Positions 1 to 13,262 of a DNA stretch of 64,000 nucleotides are shown here, one piece after another. Positions within the stretch are counted from its first letter, which is position 1. Each line of letters begins with the position of its first letter. The notes below the pieces were generated by a model, which was given only the letters and a program-made list of their open reading frames with translations, was not told the DNA's origin and searched no databases. The stretch covers positions 1,240,001-1,304,000 of the forward strand of contig VTFK01000093.1 of NCBI GenBank assembly GCA_009617715.1, given 5' to 3'. The stretch is from Plectrocnemia conspersa. Lineage: Eukaryota > Arthropoda > Insecta > Trichoptera > Polycentropodidae. The position numbers and the translations under genes were made by a program.

Positions 1-1742
1 GAAAGTTATGGGCGAAGTTTTATGGGAAAAATATTCAGTTACTATTTTCGTAACAAATTAACAAGTCGTATATTTTTTATGTAATTACTTTTAAAAAAAA
101 AGCTCAACTGATCCAGCATATAATTTAGTATTTCTCCATATGTATCGCTATCTAATTTTACAATTTAAATCGCGATTTTATTAGTATGTATCTGTATTAA
201 CATTATATGCAAATTAACCGAGTGGCTGAGTAATACGAGAGAATCATGTAAATAGATTTTTAATTAGAACCCGAGAAGATATAGCAGGACACTAGCTCAT
301 CTTCCGGAAACATTACACCTTATTGCTTCCGAGACCGACGTGTGTGTTTCCGGAGCGATTGCAGGGGACGCGAAAGTTAAGGGTGGGAGTAGGGAATGGG
401 GGGTTTCGTCGTGTGTTATGGAGGTCGTATTTTTTTAGCGTGTAATTAAGTTTGAAGCTTCAATTATTTCCGGCAGAGCCTTGCAAACGACGTGGTTCAG
501 ATTAAAACCGTGAGCTGTGCTGAAAAAATATATCGAGCGAAACATAATCTTTTGTACTTTCACAACAATCCTCGGACAAAATCGCGATGAAGTTGTTTTC
601 TTTTTGCTGTTCGTCATATTTAAATTTTAATAGAAATGAAGCGGGTTCTAAACATAGTCAACAAAGAAGCACGCTAAATTGGATAATTAAGTAATACAAT
701 AGCCTTAAATAAGTAGCAATTTAACAAATATTTTATTGTAATAATACTAGTATCGTACCCGAAGAAAACTTCACGAAAAGTGCATTATGATCGATTCTTT
801 CGGAATAACACAATTAAGATAATTTGATAGAGAAGTTTGTTTATGTTGAAATTAATCAAAAAATCGCCTCGCAATTCGGGACAATGCTATTAATTTATTT
901 GTTATGGGCCGTGTGGCACATACTCTTAAACTGATGATATAAGACGCTGTTCTACTTTGATAAAATATTGAGTAGCAATTTTTCTTAATTAAATACTCAA
1001 ATGCCAATTTCCTAATTCATGATATAAAAATACAACGGAATAAAAAATACCGCATGCTAAAACGACTTTGTTTAAAGAAAAGCAAGGTATAAATATCTAT
1101 GGTGTTTATGGACATTCATTCTAATTCGATCCCATGTGACTTTGACCGCACATGTGTCACGATTATGCCACTGCGAGTAGCCAGTGCAACCAGATTATTA
1201 TTAAAGTAATGTAGCTGAGGAAATAATGACTGGGTGATGATTGAGAAATAGGGTATAAATAATAATTTAATTAAGTGTGTGAAAAATGGCCTCTTAATAA
1301 ACTAAATCATACACATACGCAAATGCTGTAATTAATTTATATTTCAATATACATGTGTGTGACAGAATCAACATAAACACGTTTTACTATTAAAAAAGAT
1401 AATATACGTTTTACTATTATAAAAGATAATATAGATATTTAATATACCTAACAACAGCATAGGATTGCTTCATATCCAAAGTTTTATTACACTGCTACAC
1501 CGTCAGCAAAACACCCACTAATTATGCTGAATATATTATTATGCACGTAAATTAAAAATATTTTGTATACATAAGTTTTGTGTGATTATATATTTAGCAT
1601 AGTGATATACCGAGAACAATTGCTATTTTTTATCTAAATACTTTACGGTGGGATTTGATTGTAATATAAATATAATATATCAGTATATGTTTAGCCCTGG
1701 CTATACAATGTAATAATTTGTACAATCTTATTGTATTTTTAG
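1..1742. other. 5' flank of module A / possible upstream intron
   Basis: AT-rich sequence without a supportable coding region. The segment at about 290-430 is clearly richer in G and C than its surroundings and could be promoter or first-exon sequence, but no clean exon border was identified there. The stretch ends in TTGTATTTTTAG at 1731-1742, a plausible splice acceptor, so an untranslated first exon may lie upstream, inside or outside the window. Confidence 0.4.
1381..1434. repeat. two-copy tandem repeat of about 27 bp
   Basis: The unit beginning GTTTTACTATTA and ending GATAATATA occurs twice back to back with one substitution. It is a local duplication in noncoding sequence upstream of exon 1. 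Confidence 0.7.
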
Positions 1743-1933
1743 AGCTCGAGTTGTGGGGAGGCAGAGGACAGGAAACTATTTTCACTACGATTGTGTAACT
1801 CGGACATCATCTATACGCTGTACCATAGTGTCGAAAAGCATTCGGATGGTTCGGGACGGAGTGCCAAGTTGACCACGTAAATATTGGCAACAAGACATCA
1901 ACACCCTTCAAGAGACACCTGAACCATGGCCAG
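1743..1933 (+). CDS. Module A exon 1: 5'UTR plus start codon (Met-Ala)
   Basis: This exon is mostly 5' untranslated sequence and carries the start codon at 1926-1928 in the context GAACCATGG, which fits a strong eukaryotic initiation context. Only ATG GCC AG is coding. The donor GTGAGA begins at 1934, so the exon ends in phase 2. The acceptor TTGTATTTTTAG lies directly upstream. Joining to the exon at 15682 gives Met-Ala-Ser and an uninterrupted frame through 15760, 15888 and 17641, which is the main evidence for this start. Joining to the module B exon at 52768 is also in frame and gives Met-Ala-Arg-Met. The exon could therefore serve both modules. Transcript data are needed to establish the true 5' end. 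Confidence 0.72.
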
Positions 1934-2159
1934 GTGAGAATTTTTGTATTTTATAAATTGTATCTGCGCTTGATTTTTTTTTGCAAATAGTATTATCAAT
2001 ATAATTTATGTTAGAAATATAAAAAGGTACATCTAATGTGTCTTTAGAACATCCGGTAATTATTATTTAACATAATAACTTCAATGCATTTTATAAATCT
2101 GGAAAGGCGATTAAAAAGGCGATAAAATCTCGCTCACTTTTTAAATATCACACTACTCC

Positions 2160-2325
2160 GATAATCGTTTCTTCAAAACAGTTTTAGACACTTTTTGACA
2201 AAAACATCTCTTAAAGAAACATTTATTTAAATAATTTCATCATTTACAAAGAATTTCCAATAGTTTAATCTTTCGGTAATCGTTTCATAGATAACAGTTT
2301 TGGACAATTTTTGACAAAAAACACA
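2160..2325. repeat. diverged direct repeat pair
   Basis: Segments near 2160-2207 and 2276-2325 share the order ATAATCGTTTC, ACAGTTTT, GACAATTTTTGACAAAAA with scattered differences. They look like an old local duplication or two parts of one decayed repeat. No coding function was recognised. Confidence 0.5.
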
Positions 2326-2626
2326 AAGTTCGTCGTTTGTCCATTAAAAACATTTATTATTGTTTTATCACATATTTTTCTATTTATAATGTCATCACCA
2401 TTACCATAAACTAGTGGCGATAAATATCTCATTGCGTAAAAATTTGGCCTCCGAACCAAATACCGTTTTTTAATGAAACTTAAAAATCACTTTTATGATA
2501 CAAAACATAATTTTATTCTAAAAAAATAACCTACTCGCACCCTATTTTAATTGCACAAGCATAACATTTTTTTTGATTAAAAATATTCCGATATTCCTCA
2601 TTTTTACATTTTTTCCCCGTCGAGAA

Positions 2627-2706
2627 AGTGTTACATCAATGAAAATAAATGGTAGTTCTAAAGAGCAAGGTCTAGATAATACAGTGGATGAGATTAAACC
2701 ATTAAG
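2627..2706 (+). repeat. dispersed repeat copy 1 (pairs with 13180-13262)
   Basis: Shares with 13180-13262 the blocks AGAAAGTGTT, AAAATAAATGGTAGT, GAGCAAGGTCT and GTGGA in the same order and orientation. This points to two relics of one interspersed element. The family is not recognised. The sequence could encode part of a decayed transposase, but no diagnostic motif was found. Confidence 0.55.
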
Positions 2707-5700
2707 CTAAGTTTCTTGATTTTTTCAAGAGGCAATTTCGCCACATGGAAAAGCGCATCATCGTGTTGTAATAGGTTGACCAATACTATCAACGAAATAT
2801 GTTCACGCCTTGAACTGTGAAATCTGCAAGATGTCCCCAGATAGATGTATTGTCTGTTTTATACTTTATACACTATAAGATATGGTTTTTCTAGTGGTTA
2901 CGAGCGTAAACATAAGCGTGTAAAATGTGGTTTCAATGCCGGTTAGACGCATTGTTTATTGCAATCCTATACGTACAAAACTATATTTTTAATGGACATT
3001 ACGACCGTTTAAATAAGCGTCATATTACGCAATTGTGGTTAAACTTTTGTCCAAACGAGTTGTTATTTCCTTTAATACTTAATATCGTTTAAGAGACCTG
3101 GGCGTTTAATTCTACAACTGGCGTATCCTCCACATCATATTGATAACAGGCAACAACATAATAATATATTTGAAATAGAAAATAATACTCTAAATAATTA
3201 AACAAATTATAATATATAATATACACAATATATAACAAAGATGATGTTAGAAGACAGATCAGCCTTTAAGGATAACGATATCCATAACGTTTTTAATTAC
3301 GTTATTGAATTTATATGTACACTTAATGAATACAAAATGGCGTTTATTAAAGAGCAAATAATCAAAGCACATGCGCGTTTTAATTAACAATTCTCTTTTC
3401 AAAGGCGCGATTCATTTGCAAAACGTGGCGCATACAATGCAATTGCGTGTTGTGCAATATTCGTTTCTATCTATCTCTTTCACTCCTGGATCTGACCACC
3501 TTTGTGAATAAATCGCATTAAGCATACACACACACATATTACTAGTCGGACTAATTAGGAAAATTACAATATGTATTTTATCAATATATTATGCAAATCG
3601 CGTGTAGGTTCAAACGTGGGACTTTCAATGTAATGTAATGTGTAACGATCAATAACGTTACACTATATACTGCTAGTAATCTGTTACTGTTTGGCTGACG
3701 ATGATATATGTGGCAAGACACTATAATAGTTATTTAAAAGAGAATTGCATAATATATATCGAGAATTGCTTTCAAAACTTACTAGCAAGGGACAATATTT
3801 TAAATTATCATCTGGCATACTCCACATAAAAAATGATACATTTCTTAACATACATATGTTCGTTTCAATTATTAAGCTTTACATCAAAATATTTGACTAT
3901 ATGTGACGATTGCAGCATAAGATTCAGTAATATCATGATTACATAAGCAAGTTTGAGTTTTACCCCGTTAAAAAATCTCCTGGTCAATTTTTGTATCTGT
4001 ATATGTCGTAGCAAGGTATTTTAGTGCAAGTAAAACACAAAGAAATGGCATCAACAAAATCTGTGAAAACAATTTTATTAACTCAAGTGTCACTAATGTA
4101 CTAATTTTTAGAATTTTAAGAATAAGATGATTAAATTTAATCTTTACTATATGAATAATGTCAGTGTCTAGAACTGCTCTATATGAAACGATTACTGTAA
4201 TATTAGGTTATATAAAACTGCGTTGCGTTCTGGAAAATATACATGAAAGAAAGGCATTTAAAGTTATAGATTAAATTCGTAACGCATTGACGTTAACAAT
4301 AATGTGAAAAAATGGCAAACACTATTTTTTATAAAACGGTTGAATTAGGCTATCGGGAACTTAGTGCTTAAATGCATTAAAGTCCTAGTTAAGGGGTTTT
4401 AGCACCCGCCCTCCATGGGAGTGCTGTGGTAGCGAAAGCCAGGAACAGTAAGGCATAGATGCTTTAGAAATAATACGATGGTGTGTCGTTGTGACGACTG
4501 GTTAATGACCTTTATATATTTTATTCGCTCTATATTTATACTAAATATTTATTATGATACACGTGTACATATGACAATTACTTATTAATGAGAAACACGT
4601 GTAAATATTTAATTAAATATAATTTAATTAATTTGTAACATGTGTATAAAAATAAATTTGTTGTTACTACGCGAATTTATTTTTAATAAAAATAATATAC
4701 ATATTTTTGGATCCAATACTGTTTTAAAGATAATGTCATATATTGCTTTAGAAATTTTATTGATTGTGTTTTTCTATATAATATTTTAATAATGCAAAAA
4801 ACAACAACCAGGTTGTATTTCATTTTTTTTTTGATTTTCAATAAATTATTGTCAGGTACGTACATTAAAAGATCGTGGCGGTTTTATCCCGAAAATTGTA
4901 ATTTAAATAATTTATATGAAATTAACAACTTAAATAAATAAAAAAATATTTTCAATGAGATTTTTATAACTTTTCTGAATCTATAATAAGGGATGAATTT
5001 TTTAATGAGGGAGAAAAATTGCGTTAAAGCGCTATGTTAAACTAAAATATTTAACAATTAGTTGCAAGATGGAATATCACAATCATATATTAATTTAAAA
5101 TACAATTTTAACATATCTAAAAATTTTTTATGTACTTTTCTCAACGAATAATACATCTTTGTAACCTACTATGCTAGACTCCATAAAGTAGATGTCTTCA
5201 AGCAAATGGTAATAAGATATAGATATTAAAAGATCATTGTTGTAGATATGTATCACTTTATTGATTTTAAATAGTTAATTGAGAATTATAAAAAATAAAG
5301 TAAGACATACAATGAAATAAGTTACAAGATGTTAGTTAGTAATTATTTTTAAGTATACATTTATTTATTAAGATATTAAATTAAAAAAATACTTTAATCG
5401 AAATACACATGCTAAAAAATTTGCTATCTCTAAAATTTTCAATTAAACACTTCAAACTTAAGATATTGTTTTATTTTCCTATTTTCAAGTTGTATATTTA
5501 TTTTTTCGTTTTACTGTAAAATTGTCATCGATATCTAACTTATTTAATTAGATAGCTTAGACACGGAGTTTAAGTATTTAAGCGTTTTATGTTTATATTT
5601 ATATTTCCTAGATTGATTCTGGACAAAATCTGGGATTTTCTATTGCAGCCCCCATTTTTATAAAACTTGTTTCTTTGAATGAAACATATTTTAATGGAAA

Positions 5701-6779
5701 GAAATTCAATTAAATAAAAGTAGAGAAATCAGCCCTTGTGGATTATTTTTATTCAAAACTAGAAAATGATGAAAATGGTAAAATTTTCTACGTACCCCAA
5801 ATATTTACAATTTTACTACCGAGAAATATATTTTAAAATAATTATTATAATAAGAAAGAAAGGCGTAGTAATATTAATATGTACAAACAGCATTTGTATT
5901 AAAATAATTTATATATTATATAGGTTTTATATTAAAATAAATTATATATTATTCTGTCATCCCACAACGTACCGAAAGTAAATTTACAATTAGATGCTTT
6001 TCTGCTTTTATTTTATTTAAAGTTGAGGGTAATATTAAAAATATTCCTAAGCTTTATCTTACATTATGATATGTAACATCAAATTCTCAAAATATCTATG
6101 GGATGTAATATTTATTTCATAATAATTATAATATTAGCAATAAAAAGTATATAATAATTATATCTATGAATTAAATTTTCCTCATAATACAATATTTTTG
6201 CTAAATTCTTAAAATATATGTATTAATCTAATATATAATTCTGTTCTTGTAATATATATTTTATTTCATTATGATACATGTATATATATATATATGAATT
6301 TGTTGTTTACTTATAAATATCTACAAAGCTAATCAATATTATCAATGAGAGCTATGCAGATAAAAACCACTTCTCGAAAGGTTTTGCATATTTTTTCATT
6401 GAATCAATGCTTATATTTTGATATCAAAAAAAATCTTGGAATACTGGGTGGTGACACGAATGCTGACGGACGTAATTATTTGCGCTGATAAATCACCGAA
6501 TTATGTAGATGTTATATGGATATAATATTTTTTATACTGCCAACAATTTTAATTATTAGTGAAAATAAATATCATCAATAAATATTTCAAAAGAAAGAAC
6601 ATTTTTAAGCTTCGTTTTATATTAGATAAATAAAAAAATTGTTTTGCTTATTCATAACATTAAATAAAATAGAAACAAATATTGCATACTGAAAATTCAC
6701 AAGATAAATTCAGAGTCCGTTCGTTAAGCTAATCTAATAAAATTTCTAATGGATACAACACAACCTTTTCTCATCAATT

Positions 6780-7080
6780 CACATACGTACGTAATATTTT
6801 GTCCGGTTAGTGTTTGCTTAAGATTCATCAAATAAACGTATTAATTCACGCGCCGATATTATTAAGCGAAACCGTTCCTATTCAAATCCGGCGCGAAGCA
6901 ATTCCGCCTAAAAGTTTCGGTCTGTTAATCAAATCTCTACACAGGCTGACCATTCGTGTAATTCGGTTTAACTTTTAAATTGATTACCGTCGGTCAGTTA
7001 TGATTTTCAAAGCGCGCCTAACAATCTACGTGATTGCTTTCCGTGTTTAAATTGCGGTGTATGAGCAAGCGCGAACAATC
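6780..7080. other. GC-richer island in intron 1
   Basis: Apparently unique sequence with several CpG-containing words (ACGCGCCG, CCGGCGCG, AAAGCGCGCC) and homeodomain-like TTAAT and GATTA cores, surrounded by sequence of much lower GC. No open frame of note. It is a candidate conserved noncoding element on composition only. Confidence 0.3.
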
Positions 7081-8253
7081 CCTAGATTTTAACCTGGGCG
7101 TATAATATATTAAGGTGTTACATGTGAATGTCTGATGTTGAAATTTGTGATAATTAAATCAGTTTTATAAATTAATAGTGTTATATTTATTTAATTAGAC
7201 CTTTTTGTGTGGTAAATAATAATAATATTACTTTGTCAATAAAATGTACGTATATTTTATAACCTTTTAATACATGCTGCTGATGACGCAAATTACACAA
7301 GCTTGTATAGTTTTACTCGCTTAACATGAAATAGGAACAATAAAATTATATTGCTCATTATATTACGAAACAAGGGTTAATTTTAGTGGTTCTAATAATA
7401 GATCAAATCAAGTTAACGTGTAAATATAGCGTAAACCATGATAACCAATGAAAATAACCCACGCAGTGCTTTAGACAAAATAATAATTAGACACCCTAAA
7501 TTGACACATGTTGCGTAAAATTAATTTCCGATTCGCTAAACATAATTTGTCGTATATTGATTGGTCGCAGAAACATTTGTCTGTGGATAAGGTAACTGGA
7601 TATATGGAATGAAATAATTCCAAAGGTATATTACAATGTTATGTATCACAGAAACATTTGTTCATATAATGGATATGCAAATTTACTATTAAACTATTGA
7701 ATAACCTATTGTTAATACGATATTATATCATACATACAATAGTGTTATGTGAATATTAAATAAATTATTCTAAATCGTGTCGGGACACATTTTCAAATAA
7801 ATTGGGCAGGCTGACTAAAGTTCGAGTGTTGTATTAAACAGGAACGTAGTTTTTGGTAAAACTATATATGAGTATAACTTAGCAATTTCAATTTATAGTT
7901 CAATATTTAATTTCATTACTTATTCACTATTCATTTTTTTAACGTAAAGTTTCATCAAAGTGTGTATGATTTAGATTTTAAGAATTAAGTAGTAAAATTA
8001 GCAGTCAATAAGTATCGTAATTAATTAAAATTATGCATGGTAAAAAACTAAAGTTATTCGTTTTTAAAAATATATTTAGACTCTATTCGGAAAGTTTTGT
8101 TAGACCAACAACATGGATTCTGTCTAGCAGTTCCACTGTTACTAACTTTCTGTCATTAATCAAAATAGTGACGAAATTTTTCGGAGCGGGAATAAACAAC
8201 TTATATACAGATTTATAAGCGGATGAGGAGGCATTCGACACGGTTTGTCATGG

Positions 8254-8310
8254 GTTATCAGTAAAAAATTGCTTGAATCGTAACTTATGACGGTCGATTG
8301 TCAAAATAAT
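8254..8310 (+). repeat. 57-bp perfect direct repeat, copy 1 (copy 2 at 8675-8731)
   Basis: The segment from GTTATCAGTAAAAAATTGC through GTCAAAATAAT occurs again without change at 8675-8731, in the same orientation, 421 bp further on. Related blocks after each copy (TTTCGCCGG, AACAAACGAC, GACTATCA) indicate that a segment of about 0.4 kb inside the retrotransposon relic was duplicated and then partly deleted. Confidence 0.85.
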
Positions 8311-8674
8311 AATTTTGTCTTGGACTTTAAATAGAAAAATAATATTTCGCCGGTCTTATTTTTATTTGAGAAGAAAAAAATCTTTTGGCAATTATGTACA
8401 TATTTATTAATAGACATAATTAATTGAAAACATTATTTTGAATAAAACTCACGAAGTAACATCAAAGCATCAAGTGTTTTATCATTTAGCCTTGATTATT
8501 TTAATAACAAACGACTGCTGCTGAAAAAAGAGACTATCACAGAATATTTTAATGAAATATAACGATGTTGTCAATAAAGGGATAAATCAACCAAGAAAAA
8601 TTCAGGATTATGTTTTATAAGCGGGACTCATCGGGTATTGAAAATCGTTCGGGATCCCGGGATTGGAATCCCTA

Positions 8675-8731
8675 GTTATCAGTAAAAAATTGCTTGAATC
8701 GTAACTTATGACGGTCGATTGTCAAAATAAT
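8675..8731 (+). repeat. 57-bp perfect direct repeat, copy 2
   Basis: Identical to 8254-8310. It is preceded by GGGATCCCGGGATTGGAATCC, which has no counterpart in front of copy 1. Confidence 0.85.
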
Positions 8732-9114
8732 ATTTGCCTCTTTCGCCGGTTTTTCAATGGTCAAATCTTGGCCTTCTGCGTTATTTATTAATGACATAAA
8801 TACGGCAGCTGCAAATTAAAGTTCTTAATTTAATAACAAACGACGCGAAAAAGAGACTATCAGAATATTTTAATGCAAACGACGTGAAAAAAGGGCTATC
8901 AGAATTTTTGCAGCAAAGCCTTCAACATGTTATGCTAATGGAATTAAAATAAATACCGAAAGGTGGAAAAAGGTTAAATCTTTAAAAATAAATTAAATGT
9001 TAAATAATTAAAATAAAAATATACATTTACAAGTGTTTCTTTATGTTTCAATTTATTTTAAGATTACATAATATAATCAATAATTATACAAAAATACAAA
9101 TGTATTACAATATT

Positions 9115-9279
9115 GCGTACGGTGAGATATATTCATTTCGCTCGCTCGCGTGTTAAGTGACGAGAGTGAGTGAGAAGAAATGGGCGTACGGAACGCATTT
9201 ATCGCACGCCCTTTATCTCTCACTCACGTCACTTAACATGCTAGCGAGCGAGCGAAAAGGAATATATCTCACCGTACGC
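9115..9279 (+). mobile_element. palindromic MITE, copy 1
   Basis: The left arm starts GCGTACGGTGAGATATATTC and the right arm is its reverse complement, ending GAATATATCTCACC then GTACGC. Inner arms carry CGCTCGCTCGCGTGTTAAGTGACG and its inverse, and GAGTGAGTGAGA against TCTCACTCAC. The centre is a short asymmetric GAAATGGGCG..CGCACGCCC segment. No coding capacity. A second copy in opposite orientation lies at 32397-32552. The structure fits a non-autonomous foldback element or MITE; the superfamily is unknown. Confidence 0.8.
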
Positions 9280-9884
9280 GCCTGCATAAAACACATGCAT
9301 TTAATTATTATGGCTATAATAATTGCAAGTATGTGCTAGAATAAATGGTATAGTAAAACTTTTGATTAATAATAAATATATTTGGCATAGATTTAAAATT
9401 ATAAAAATAATTAATTAAAAATGAATTATACAATTAATTTATTTAATATAAATGTTTCTTGTATCATACAATTTATTGTTTATTATGGCAAAGGTGAACT
9501 ATTTTAATTTTCGAAAATTGGCACGCACCCGGGAAGTTTAGATATATAGATAAATTGTTCAATCCGCCTAGTGTTGAAATCTGTAAAATGATCCATCTTT
9601 GAAGATACCTACGTCAAATTTTACGATAAGATACTACGTCCAATTATTTTACTGTTCGAAACTATTTATATATAGAATAGAGACTATTTATACTTCTTGC
9701 TATATGAATAAAAGAAATACAGAAAGATATTTTTTAAAACACAAAATTATCTTGTTATTTAAACCAAGGCTTCAATAACCTTAACGCTATAAAAAACGTT
9801 TCATCTTAATTACGTAAACATCAAGGTTCATCAAACATCTTTTCTAAATGTAGATAAATGATCTTTTTAAGCATAATTAGATGC

Positions 9885-10240
9885 ACAGAAACGTTCGATA
9901 CGTAAATTAGCATCGAACCGAGATAATCGACTTTATGTATGACGTCATCCACAATTTCTTTGATACTGGTATGCAAAAAAACGATTATACGAATCTCGTC
10001 ACGGCGACGGACATTTGCGAGTATCCGGCGAAAGTAGGAATGTCGGAAATAGAAAATGACTAAATAGCGTCCGCTGCCAAATTTTACGTATTTTCAGGTT
10101 TAAAACCTCGCCGATAACCATCGCCGAGTTTATTCCAGACAGAAATATGCCTAATCACCGGCTGAAAGCAAGGAGAATAAAAAATATTTCACGGCCACAC
10201 TCGTGTTTGTGTAATTTCCTCGAATTCGTTCCACGGAAAA
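9885..10240. promoter_or_regulatory. GC-richer island with a full CRE palindrome
   Basis: Contains TGACGTCA at 9940-9947, the perfect palindromic binding site of CREB/ATF-type bZIP proteins. It lies inside about 350 bp of relatively GC-rich, CpG-containing sequence (GTCACGGCGACGG, GTATCCGGCG, CTCGCCGATAACCATCGCC). Lying deep in intron 1, it could be an intronic enhancer. This is inferred from composition and one exact site; function is untested. Confidence 0.35.
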
Positions 10241-12254
10241 TAGACGGAAAAATTGTATTTTTTGCAATTGAATTATATTAAGATTTTGAGATTATTCACC
10301 ATAAACTATGGTTGGTGCTTTGCTTTTTATGTCAATTCTTTATATCATAACATTTTGTCTCGTATAACTGTAATATTATCGAATTTTTTTAATCTACTGC
10401 TATCCCTAATATATATTATATTACATATTTTAAAAGAGCAGAAGAAAATAAAACGTTTAATACCTGTAGCTAATTCATGAAAATTACAGTATTTTGGTGT
10501 TACTATTTCCTGTATAGTACGAAATCAAATATGAATTTTTTCATTGGTATGAAAAGTAAAAAATATAGTAAAATCGATATTTTTGGATTTTATTACCCAC
10601 TTGAAATCCATTTATAAAATATTTAAATAACTAAGGGTGTACAATTCATTAGCAATTTAGATTTATTATATTATTAAAGGCTTGATGGGATTTTCAGGGG
10701 TAAATATATAAATATACACTGGTTTATTATATTAAATTTAAAAAAATACCCATATCGATCATATACGATAAATATAATCTTCAACGAAAATTGTTCGTAC
10801 ATGTAAGATAGGTTATTGTTCGATACTGTAAGAACGGTACCGTCTGCCTTAGCAATCATGTTGAATCAATTTTATCTTTTATTTACAATGTATCAAGTCT
10901 GAATATGTATGTACTATGTAGCTTAATATTAATTAAAGTATAATAAGGCCAGTTTAGCGAGTGTCCTGTTTGTAATTATATTGTTTGTTTGGATCGTTTG
11001 TGATTGTTTTTGAAACATGAGCAAAACAGAATTTGCTGCTCTGACTAATGTTTCAAAAAGCGTCTCGTATATGTATGATGATAAACTTTTTCGTACATTG
11101 AATGCACGAATAGTACACAAAGTTATGGGGGTAAACAGTACTAGTATAAATTAGCAAAAAGTATTTTTATATATTTATTACACATGCTGTATAAAATATG
11201 TATAATAATTTATTACTTTTACACAAGAGCCTTATCCGTAGAAATTTTCAAAGCATTTAACAAAAAAAATGTAGGAAAATTAGTTAATAACACAAATCTT
11301 TTAAAAATATCCCAAACTATTTTCATTAGTATTTACTATGGTTGGTTAGAAATATTTATATGTAAACCAAAAGTTTGGATTTTTATGTTATTTATGAAAA
11401 GAGGTTTGTGGATTATCCGTGCATGTAATATTTTTAAAAATTAGAATGCGCGTCTGTTGTGATATATGAAATAAACGGTATGGTAAGGTAAGGGGAGTGA
11501 AATAAAAAAAAAATCTGTTGATTATTATCTTTAAAAACTAGTATGGATGAATAAAGAGATTTGTGAAAATTGGTTCAAAATAAATTGGTTTCCTAAAATG
11601 AAGGGATATTTTAAAGCTATGAGAGATTTTCAAAAGCCAACGAGAATAACATAAAAAATATAATCTGTATTGTAAATATTTTTATATATATTCTAAAACC
11701 AAATAAAAAGTTCTGATTATTCGTGCTTTCCAATAATCCGTTTCATTTCCCAGTATTATTCTGAATAATTAAGAGTATACTGTATTTAACAAAAATCAAT
11801 ATCGAGTGAATTTTTGTTCTAAATTCAACACTAATAGACAAAACTACTGATATTTCACACAACTTCAATAGTAAGTCTCGCAAAACCATAGCATGCAATT
11901 TATCTGCAGAAAGAATTCAAGTAATTAAAATTGCATTCTCACCGATTTAAAAAAAAACAGGAAATATGGATTTCTAAATTCGAACGTCTCTGTAAGGATG
12001 TAGTACTGTACAGACAAAAAACTATATAAATAAAATATTAAGTTGCACATATTCGGTTCTCGTAGTGAAAAGACTAACGGGGGATGAAAACTAAAATGAC
12101 ATAATGGCGGTAATAAAATCGTTTAATGTCGCCCCAAAAATACGACACTAAAACAAAGAGCTTTAACGGTGACAGGAAAGAGACGCCATGGGACCACGCG
12201 GTGAAAACAGACGTTAAGGAAAACAATACTCATGACATATACAGGATGACCAAA

Positions 12255-12305
12255 AAAAAAACGATATATATATAAATAGTATATATATAAATATATATAT
12301 TTAAA
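12255..12305. repeat. AT microsatellite
   Basis: Impure (TA)n tract with interspersed AAATA units. Confidence 0.8.
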
Positions 12306-13179
12306 TATGCATTTTCAAGAAAGATAGGGGATATAATTTATCACCTGTAAGCGCTGCGCTGGGCACATTAATAAATTAGGTCGAAAACATTATTCGTCAT
12401 CGTTAATCCACGGGTTGGATTTTCCTTCCGGTCGCAGACCTTCCTAGATCCGCTTTCAGTGAGCTTTTAATTGGAATCACAGGTGCGTGGACGAATCGTT
12501 TATTACCTGGGCGCATAACTCAAGCTTATTTTATTACGTAATGCTGTTATGAATGTTTAACGGGAATCTCACTACGGGACATAATCTTTTCATTATGTAA
12601 ATGCTCGTGATATATTTTTGCACCTTATTCACTTTTATCTCGAGAAACAAGCTTTAAAAAAATATTCTAAATATTCGCACTATAAATTGTACAGAACGCA
12701 AACTTCTAAAGTGATTGTTTAATGATTAACATAATTTTTCGGTAAAGATGCTTTGACAATGCCAATTTAACAAAATATTGCATGCAAAATTACGGCTAAA
12801 AAACTGAAAGTAACACTGCAAAACATCTATTATTACCTCTACCTATTTTTTTAGAAATAAGAAAATATCTAAATAAATCAAGATTTTATTTTTACGAAAT
12901 TTTCATAAATAAAAGTTAGCTATGCAATTTTTCTTATGTTATATAAAGATTTATACAATTATTGGAGTTTTAATATTAGGTAATCCCAAAATAAATTTAG
13001 TTTTTTAATTAATTAAAAAAATGATTTAAATTACATATAATTAATTTGTATAGATTTTTCATTCTTTCACCTTTAAGTCAATTTTTTTTAATTAAAAAAA
13101 AATATTTGCATTAAACGTTTAATGCAAAATATTTCGATAGCCCATTTTTCACATCATCTGCATTTTATTTTTTTATGTC

Positions 13180-13262
13180 TAGAAAGTGTTGTATCGATTA
13201 AAATAAATGGTAGTCGGAAGGAGCAAGGTCTGAAGAATAAAGTGGACAAGAATCTTGTCCAT
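13180..13262 (+). repeat. dispersed repeat copy 2 (pairs with 2627-2706)
   Basis: Contains the same ordered blocks as 2627-2706, same orientation. The sequence after it includes an inverted pair, ACAAGAATCTTGT, at about 13248-13260. Relic of an unidentified interspersed element. Confidence 0.55.

Larger units (their letters stand above)
8100..8920 (+). mobile_element. non-LTR retrotransposon relic (reverse transcriptase fragment)
   Basis: Broken frames read like the central part of a Jockey/I-type reverse transcriptase. At 8105-8215 a frame reads SSSTVTNFLSLIKIVTKFF, which fits the HSTVTNLLHL block of such enzymes. At 8221-8265 DEEAFDTVCHGL matches the catalytic-region motif (E/S)KAFDTVWHDGL. 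Further on, near 8750-8815, KSWPSALFINDINTA resembles GSVLSPTLFNIYINDI. Stops and frame changes are frequent, so the element is dead. An internal duplication (8254-8310 and 8675-8731) has rearranged it. What is seen is the motif order; family assignment is by recall. Confidence 0.65.
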
